The notes under the pieces were generated by a model, which had not been told where the DNA came from, ran no database searches, and saw only the letters and a program-made list of their open reading frames with translations. A stretch of 19,534 bases of DNA from CAZTAR01 sp043813895 (GTDB taxonomy: Bacteria > Planctomycetota > Phycisphaerae > UBA1845 > UTPLA1): NCBI GenBank assembly GCA_043813895.1, contig JBDRKQ010000016.1, positions 1 to 19,534 of the forward strand, in the 5' to 3' direction. A program made the position numbers and the translations under genes. Of the stretch, positions 16,001-19,534 are shown piece after piece. Position 1 is the first letter of the stretch; the number at the start of each line of letters is the position of its first letter.

Positions 16001-16809
16001 TCGTGCAAAGCCTGGAGAAGTGTAAACCAGGTCCGTTCTGTTCTCGCGAAGAGCGAGAGATCGTCCGGGGGCGCGTCCGGGTCTCTCGCACGGCCGCGCG
16101 TGGGGTCGAGCAGCAGGCCGATGTCCACGTGGGGCGCGAGGCCTGCCAGCGCGGCGATCATCCGGACCTGTTGCTGCGTCAGGCCGGCAAAGCCGTCGAT
16201 CCAGATATGCGCGTCGCGAGCCCAGGGCGTGTCGCAAAGCCTCGTCCTCGCAAGATCAAGCACGCCCTCGGGATCGACCCGCTCGGAGCCCAGGTATTCA
16301 AGGTACGCGCGATAGAGCAGGGCGAGATCGCCGAGCCGGGTGGCGCACGGATCCTGCCGATCGGTCGTCGAGCGGGCGGTTTCCTCCAGTTGCTCGGGAG
16401 AGACCGCCTCTTGCAAAAGCTCCCCGATGGTCCGCGCGATGGCCGTGATCGCGCCGCCGCGATCGGCCATCTTTCCGAACTCACGTAGCGACTTACGGTG
16501 TCGCGTGATGAGATGTCGCAGGGCCATCTGACGGCCGATGGGCGTCAAGACGGTGGGCATCGCGCCGGGCGTGTCGTTGAGGATTCGATGAGCCAGCCGC
16601 CGGAAGCTGAGGACATCGCACCGCCCGAGTGCCGAGGTCGGAGACATGCTCAGCAGGCCCCGCTCCATTTGGAGGGCGGCCTGTTCGGGCACCAGCATGA
16701 CGAGGCGCGGGCCGTCGACGGGACTCGCCGCCAGTGCGTCGCGGATCCGTGCCTGGCACCAGTGGGTTTTGCCACTTCCCGCCCGACCTGCAATGAGGCG
16801 AACTGCCAC
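13048..16809 (-). CDS. addB: AddB, ATP-binding nuclease subunit of AddAB
   Basis: AddB is the second nuclease and Chi-scanning subunit of AddAB. The 1253-residue product starts with Walker A GRAGSGKT (8-15), followed by a degenerate helicase-like region. The C-terminal nuclease has RGVIDRVD, FDYKRG (Asp1041, Lys1043) and LALQLLAY. Four cysteines match the Fe-S cluster known from Bacillus AddB: C879 in FAQCPFQHF, and C1202, C1205 and C1211 in PCSWCAYRTVC. GTG 16809 is chosen because AGGAG lies 6 nt upstream and the P-loop follows immediately, as in the family; the frame continues open upstream without support. addA follows with an ATGA overlap. The gene contains several repeat-derived low-complexity insertions. 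Confidence 0.94.
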   Translation of the reverse strand: MAVRLIAGRAGSGKTHWCQARIRDALAASPVDGPRLVMLVPEQAALQMERGLLSMSPTSALGRCDVLSFRRLAHRILNDTPGAMPTVLTPIGRQMALRHLITRHRKSLREFGKMADRGGAITAIARTIGELLQEAVSPEQLEETARSTTDRQDPCATRLGDLALLYRAYLEYLGSERVDPEGVLDLARTRLCDTPWARDAHIWIDGFAGLTQQQVRMIAALAGLAPHVDIGLLLDPTRGRARDPDAPPDDLSLFARTERTWFTLLQALHEAGIPIDEPVLLDNAPPPRFGGAEPLALLEKHLFTGPVSPHESEARSVRPPRRTTIRAPSASERVHIRAARVSERSLCDRAAIVRLVRAPDQRTEVEAAVAAIVDLVQRPESPMRYRDIAIIVRNLEPYHEIISATLAAHGIPFFIDRRRPTYHHPLIHLVRAAMAMHGSGPFDQAVAMLLKTGLSGLDDNTADALENYVLACGLVSAAAWQEPWTHPASSEGSDTPASRDAVRQAEAARQTLVQQVGDWWPKPGAQRGRPACRTWVKRLYALLERLRAIDRLSAWCDEAEARGDLDEAAEHEHVWTDLVRLLDQLVETLGDELMTGRQFREVLESGLSEFTLGLVPATLDQVLVGSIERSRHPAVRAAFVLGFGDGQFPARMSEDAILGDEERLRLEQSGISLGRTLARRLLDERMLAYIALTRPSEHLWISFPMSDESGRPLAPTPYWNAVRTVLPDVPVETVSAESPTSISTASRLAGSLASQMRSWCEHAGEAGNAEEPRTSVRAVTDDAAANVLRRHPAREPTGETPVPPVAPPAAQILSISGAGAWPALYDWARITDSVATKVAAALSALAPPHKARLSATAAASLWPPPHRTSVTRLERFAQCPFQHFSAHGLALRERPIHQIGALDLGRLYHTVLEQFVNELIETDSHLGDMSAGDIARSLSRLCRDVVPQYAQDVRMEPHEQRAAVWRGDHELPPAITGEKAAVGKTRLRPVATEQAFGDMPGDALPALELKLARGRFVAVRGVIDRVDVLQTGDAALTVVFDYKRGIGRRLQLEEVYHGLALQLLAYLLVIRDHGKHLVGGEVVPGGAFYLPLLGEFKRVEHPDEAEQEDFDAFKTFRPRGVIDFDWIDRIEPTFDTGWSDAFAVYRTKDGRIGHAENNDAVESGVMPRLIEHVRAKMTELAEDWLSGNIAVMPARLGKQTPCSWCAYRTVCRIEYATRESRVLRKMKRSDVLAELADEKPADCDPSGCQKESQ
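14400..14422. repeat. 23-bp palindromic repeat, copy 1 (inside addB)
   Basis: Matches 18278-18300 in the wecA-like gene at 21 of 23 positions. It contains CACCGGCG and CGCCGGTG arms. The addB coding strand reads it as TGETPVPP, in a proline-rich linker ahead of the nuclease domain (about residues 796-804). Confidence 0.85.
14478..14495. repeat. Short perfect palindrome inside addB
   Basis: CGCGGACT (14478-14485) and AGTCCGCG (14488-14495) flank a 2-nt loop. It lies 56 bp from the 23-bp repeat, in the same variable linker of AddB. Confidence 0.7.
15778..15839. repeat. Tandem pair of a 29-bp repeat, period 33, inside addB
   Basis: Copies at 15778-15806 and 15811-15839 both begin CCGCTCGCTT and share GGCTCGGAT, with a few mismatches. 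They encode an Arg/Ser/Ala-rich segment of AddB at about residues 324-345 and abut the 27-bp repeat at 15840. Confidence 0.8.
15840..15866. repeat. 27-bp palindromic repeat, copy 2 (inside addB)
   Basis: Matches 11603-11629 at 25 of 27 positions and in the same orientation relative to the gene. It is read in a different frame, giving SVRPPRRT instead of the addA peptide VASDARVGR. Confidence 0.85.
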
Positions 16810-16815
16810 GCGAGG

Positions 16816-16820
16816 CTCCT
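16816..16820 (-). promoter_or_regulatory. Ribosome binding site fixing the addB start
   Basis: AGGAG on the minus strand is 6 nt before GTG 16809, which places the start seven residues ahead of the Walker A motif. Confidence 0.65.
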
Positions 16821-16922
16821 GGCTCGTGGGCCATCTGCGCCCGACGCTATCCATGAATACTGTGGTACCGGCACCCTGGGGAGCATCGGCGTCGCGTCTT
16901 GTGCACACAAAGGCGGAGTTCC

Positions 16923-16951
16923 ATGCTAGAATGCGCCGAAACGACCGTCAA
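16923..16951 (-). promoter_or_regulatory. Candidate promoter for addBA
   Basis: On the minus strand TTGACG (16951-16946) is 17 nt from TAGCAT (16928-16923), matching 5 and 4 of 6 consensus positions. It lies about 110 nt upstream of the addB start and overlaps the candidate -10 of the divergent gene. Confidence 0.5.
16924..16932 (+). promoter_or_regulatory. Candidate extended -10 for the wecA-like gene
   Basis: TGCTAGAAT has the TGn extension and a TAGAAT hexamer (5 of 6). No good -35 stands at 16-18 nt; TTGTGC (16899-16904) is 22 nt away. The call is tentative. Confidence 0.3.
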
Positions 16952-16965
16952 GAAAGGCATCGCTC

Positions 16966-18480
16966 TTGCCCCCAACCGCCGCAACTCAACCGGCTTCCAC
17001 CTGGCCAGATTGGTTGCTCTACTTCCGTCAGTTTGACAGCTACTTCGTCCTGTTCGTTGCTGCCGCTGTCGCGACGGCCCTCGCGACGCCCCTCTACATC
17101 TTCGCCGCGCGGCGCTTCGGCTGGGTGGATCACCCGACCGCCCGGAAGAGTCATGGGCACGCCACGGCGACGATGGGCGGTCTGGTCGTGTTCGCGGCTG
17201 TTTTCGCCGGTGCTATCGTGGCGATGCGGCTCGACAACCTCGTCGGAGAGATGCTTCGGTCTCATGCCAGGTACATCCACGGGCTGATCGCCTGCACAGC
17301 CTGCATGATCCTGCTGGGCATCATCGACGACCGCCGGGCGGTCCGGCCGAAGGTCAAGCTGCTCGTGCAAACGGTTGTGGCGATCGGGGCGATCTCGCTG
17401 GGGTTTCGGATCGAGGCCGTCACACTGCCGGTGTTCGATTCGGTCGTGCTGCCGACTGCCCTTGGCGCGATTCTCTCGCTGGTGTGGATCGTCGGCGTCA
17501 CCAATGCGATCAACCTGTCGGACGGCCTCGACGGCCTTGCGGTCGGGATCTGTCTGCTCGCATCCGCGGTCAATGCGATCGTGGCCATCTACCTGGGCAA
17601 CCACTACATGACCGTGATGATGGTTCTGCTGGCCGGAGCGCTGCTCGGCTTCTTGCGATGGAACTTCCACCCGGCGCGTGTGTTCTTGGGTGACACGGGC
17701 TCGCTGGCGCTGGGCATGTACCTGGCGCTGGCTTCGCTGCACGCCGCCCAGAAGGCCCACACCGTCGTACTGATCCTGATCCCCCTGTTCGCACTGGGCT
17801 ACCCGATCTTCGACACGCTGCTCGCCATCGCGCGCCGCATGGTGCGGGGGCAACCGCTCTTTTCCTCCGACCGCGATCACATCCACCATCGCCTCCTGGA
17901 TCGCGGGCGGAACCCCTCCGGTGCCGCGGTCATCATTTACATCGCGAGCTTCCTCGTATCGTTGCTGTGCATCGCCGCGGTAACGTCGCACTACTTCGTC
18001 CTGGGCATCGGCGTGGCCGGCATCCTGGTGATGGCTCTGTTCAGTGCGCGTGTGCTCGGATACCTGGAGTGGGGCGGCTGGATCGCGCGATGGTCCGGCC
18101 GCGAAGAGACGAAGATACTCCACGCCGCGGCAGGGCTTGTTCGCTTGAAGATCGAGCACGCCTGCGATGAAAAGCAACTTGTCCGCGCGCTGGCGGTCAT
18201 CGCACCGGAGGTCTCCTGCCGCGAGATCGTCTTGACACACGGCGACCGCATCGCGCGATGGGCCGATCCAGGTTCTTGTGGTACCGGCGTCCCGCCGGTG
18301 AAATCACAGTGTTCGCCCGAATCGGCGGACACGGCCGAGCCGACCGCCTTCGAGATGACTCTGTCGGACGATGCCGACGTCCAGTTCGCCATCGCGGACG
18401 CGGAATCGCTGGATCGTGAACGGCGGACAATCCTGGAAGAGCTTTGCCGGCAGGCTGGCGTGCGGCTGGCCTCGTTTTGA
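16966..18480 (+). CDS. wecA: WecA/TagO-like polyprenyl-phosphate sugar-1-phosphate transferase
   Basis: This family moves GlcNAc-1-phosphate (or a related sugar phosphate) from UDP-sugar to undecaprenyl phosphate, the first membrane step of O-antigen, teichoic acid or exopolysaccharide synthesis. The 504-residue product has about ten hydrophobic segments up to residue 366. Family motifs are DHPTARKSHG (55-64), the Mg-binding DD at 121-122, NAINLSDGLDGLA (180-192), FHPARVFLGDTGS (234-246) and HIHHRL (305-310). HIHHRL distinguishes the WecA type from MraY. A soluble tail of about 138 residues follows and contains a repeat-derived GTGVPPVK. The start is TTG 16966, with AAAGG 8 nt upstream; no ATG exists before the first helix. 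The sugar specificity is not known. The downstream glycosyltransferase starts 17 nt later. Confidence 0.92.
   Translation: MPPTAATQPASTWPDWLLYFRQFDSYFVLFVAAAVATALATPLYIFAARRFGWVDHPTARKSHGHATATMGGLVVFAAVFAGAIVAMRLDNLVGEMLRSHARYIHGLIACTACMILLGIIDDRRAVRPKVKLLVQTVVAIGAISLGFRIEAVTLPVFDSVVLPTALGAILSLVWIVGVTNAINLSDGLDGLAVGICLLASAVNAIVAIYLGNHYMTVMMVLLAGALLGFLRWNFHPARVFLGDTGSLALGMYLALASLHAAQKAHTVVLILIPLFALGYPIFDTLLAIARRMVRGQPLFSSDRDHIHHRLLDRGRNPSGAAVIIYIASFLVSLLCIAAVTSHYFVLGIGVAGILVMALFSARVLGYLEWGGWIARWSGREETKILHAAAGLVRLKIEHACDEKQLVRALAVIAPEVSCREIVLTHGDRIARWADPGSCGTGVPPVKSQCSPESADTAEPTAFEMTLSDDADVQFAIADAESLDRERRTILEELCRQAGVRLASF
18278..18300. repeat. 23-bp palindromic repeat, copy 2 (inside wecA-like gene)
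   Basis: Matches 14400-14422 at 21 of 23 positions. Relative to its host gene it is inverted compared with the addB copy. Here it encodes GTGVPPVK in the cytosolic tail (about residues 438-446). A 12-bp fragment, TGTGGTACCGGC, also occurs at 16861-16872. Confidence 0.85.
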
Positions 18481-18497
18481 CTCTCGCGGTAGGGCGT

Positions 18498-19534
18498 ATG
18501 AGGCACATCCTCTTCATCAACGAGTTCTTCCACCCGGATATCTGTGCGAGTGCCGCCGTCGCGACGGATCATCTGCCGCGCATTGCCGAGCTGCGGCCCG
18601 ATTGGCGAATCACTGTGATCGCGGGGAATCGTGCGTGGGACGATCCGTCGGTCGTGTATCCGGCGACGGCGGAATACCGCGGGGTGCACATTGTTCGCGT
18701 GGATCGGCCTGCGGTGAGCCGACGGAGCCTGTTGCGGCGGGCACTTGGTTTCGCGGCGTTTCAGCGCGGCGCTGTTCGCGCAGCGCGGAAGCTGACGCCG
18801 ATCGACCTCGTCGTTGCGACGACCGCCCCGCCCCAGGGCGGCGACATCGCCCGCGCCATCACCCGAGAGCAGCGATGTCCGTACATCTACAAGGTGCTGG
18901 ACATCTACCCCGACCTGGCGGCGACGCTCGGCCGGATCAGGCCGGGCGGGTTCGTTTACCGTCGCTGGCTCGCGCGCGACACGCAAGCCATGCGGGACGC
19001 GGCCCTGATCGTCTGCATCGGCGAGCGCATGACCGAGCGGCTACAGCAATCTCGCGGCCTGCCGGCGGCAAAGCTACAGACAATCCACGACGGCTTCGAT
19101 CCCGCCCGCATCAAGGTCGCCGGGAACAACACATTCCGCAACCAGCACAACCCGGAAGGCAGGTTCGTCGTGCAGTACGCCGGCAACATGGGCCTGTCGC
19201 ACCCGTTCGAAACGATCCTCGCGGCCGCTGCACGGTTCGGCGACGCGTCCGACATCCTGTTTCAATTCATCGGCGACGGGCCGCAGCGCCGCACGGTGGA
19301 GGCCGGCCTTCCCCCATGCGGGCAACTGCTGGACTATCAACCCGCCCGACGGCTCTGCGAAGTGCTGGCAACGGCGGACGTTTGCCTCATCTCCCAGCAC
19401 GAGGAGATGTTCGACCAAGCGCTGCCGTACAAGATTTACGCCACCCTGGCGGCAGGCAAGCCCTGCATCTTCGTTGGCAGCCGCCGATCCGAAATCGCCG
19501 AATGGCTGGCGGCCTCCGGCGCCGGGCTGCACGT
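18498..19534 (+). CDS. GT4-like glycosyltransferase, partial (C-terminus beyond window)
   Basis: Probably transfers a sugar from a nucleotide-sugar donor onto the lipid-linked intermediate started by the upstream gene. The frame is open from ATG 18498 to the window edge (345 codons). It begins MRHILFINEFFHPD, typical of the N-terminal GT-B domain. It continues with VVATTAPP and YKVLDIYPD, then the C-terminal donor domain with QYAGNMGLSHPFETIL, FIGDGPQ and ALPYKIYATLAAGKP, where the last matches the conserved GT4 P-x-K-x-x-E/Y region. The pattern resembles WcaI-type colanic-acid transferases, but the specificity cannot be given. AGGG precedes the ATG, and the 17-nt gap after the wecA-like gene indicates one operon. 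Confidence 0.85.
   Translation, partial: MRHILFINEFFHPDICASAAVATDHLPRIAELRPDWRITVIAGNRAWDDPSVVYPATAEYRGVHIVRVDRPAVSRRSLLRRALGFAAFQRGAVRAARKLTPIDLVVATTAPPQGGDIARAITREQRCPYIYKVLDIYPDLAATLGRIRPGGFVYRRWLARDTQAMRDAALIVCIGERMTERLQQSRGLPAAKLQTIHDGFDPARIKVAGNNTFRNQHNPEGRFVVQYAGNMGLSHPFETILAAAARFGDASDILFQFIGDGPQRRTVEAGLPPCGQLLDYQPARRLCEVLATADVCLISQHEEMFDQALPYKIYATLAAGKPCIFVGSRRSEIAEWLAASGAGLH

Noticed and set aside
9095..16809. Possible novel defence system in the large helicase-nuclease pair
   Set aside because: All motifs, the Fe-S cysteines, the gene order and the ATGA overlap fit ordinary AddAB recombination-repair proteins.
16948..18240. 430-codon minus-strand open frame opposite the wecA-like gene
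   Set aside because: Antisense shadow; the Gln/Asp/His/Arg-rich product has no domain, while the plus strand shows all WecA motifs.

Overview
The window is high-GC bacterial chromosome and mostly housekeeping. EF-Tu carries a divergent switch I (K-I-L-T-I in place of the near-universal R-G-I-T-I). As far as I recall, that is a feature of Planctomycetes EF-Tu. The three-helix SecE, the weakly conserved Shine-Dalgarno sites, the loose operon structure and the many short palindromic repeats also fit Planctomycetes, perhaps a Phycisphaerae-like lineage. The lineage is an inference; no rRNA gene is present.

Layout: (1) 1-502, minus strand: 5' part of a Maf nucleotide pyrophosphatase, cut by the window edge. 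(2) 503-1000: non-coding and rich in inverted and direct repeats. (3) 1001-2602, plus strand: a polytopic GT-C (PMT_2/ArnT-like) glycosyltransferase. (4) 2714-9088, plus strand: a classic translation/transcription cluster. A good sigma-70 promoter is followed by tRNA-Thr(GGT), tuf, rpmG, tRNA-Trp(CCA), secE, nusG, rplK, rplA, rplJ and rplL, ending at an intrinsic terminator. rpoB does not follow rplL, so the usual rplJL-rpoBC linkage is broken here. (5) 16809-9095, minus strand: addB and addA, overlapping by ATGA, encoding an AddAB helicase-nuclease for double-strand-break repair. They converge on the ribosomal cluster. (6) 16966-19534, plus strand: a WecA/TagO-like polyprenyl-phosphate sugar-1-phosphate transferase followed by a GT4-like glycosyltransferase cut by the window end. 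This looks like the start of a surface-polysaccharide operon and is divergent from addBA.

The most interesting signal is not a gene. It is a set of short (23-33 bp), GC-rich, partly palindromic repeats. They occur between genes and also in frame inside addA, addB and the wecA-like gene. One family is read in opposite orientations in two proteins, and another is read in different frames in addA and addB. An imperfect octanucleotide array also lies inside addA. I saw no transposase, CRISPR array, prophage gene or recognisable new defence system.
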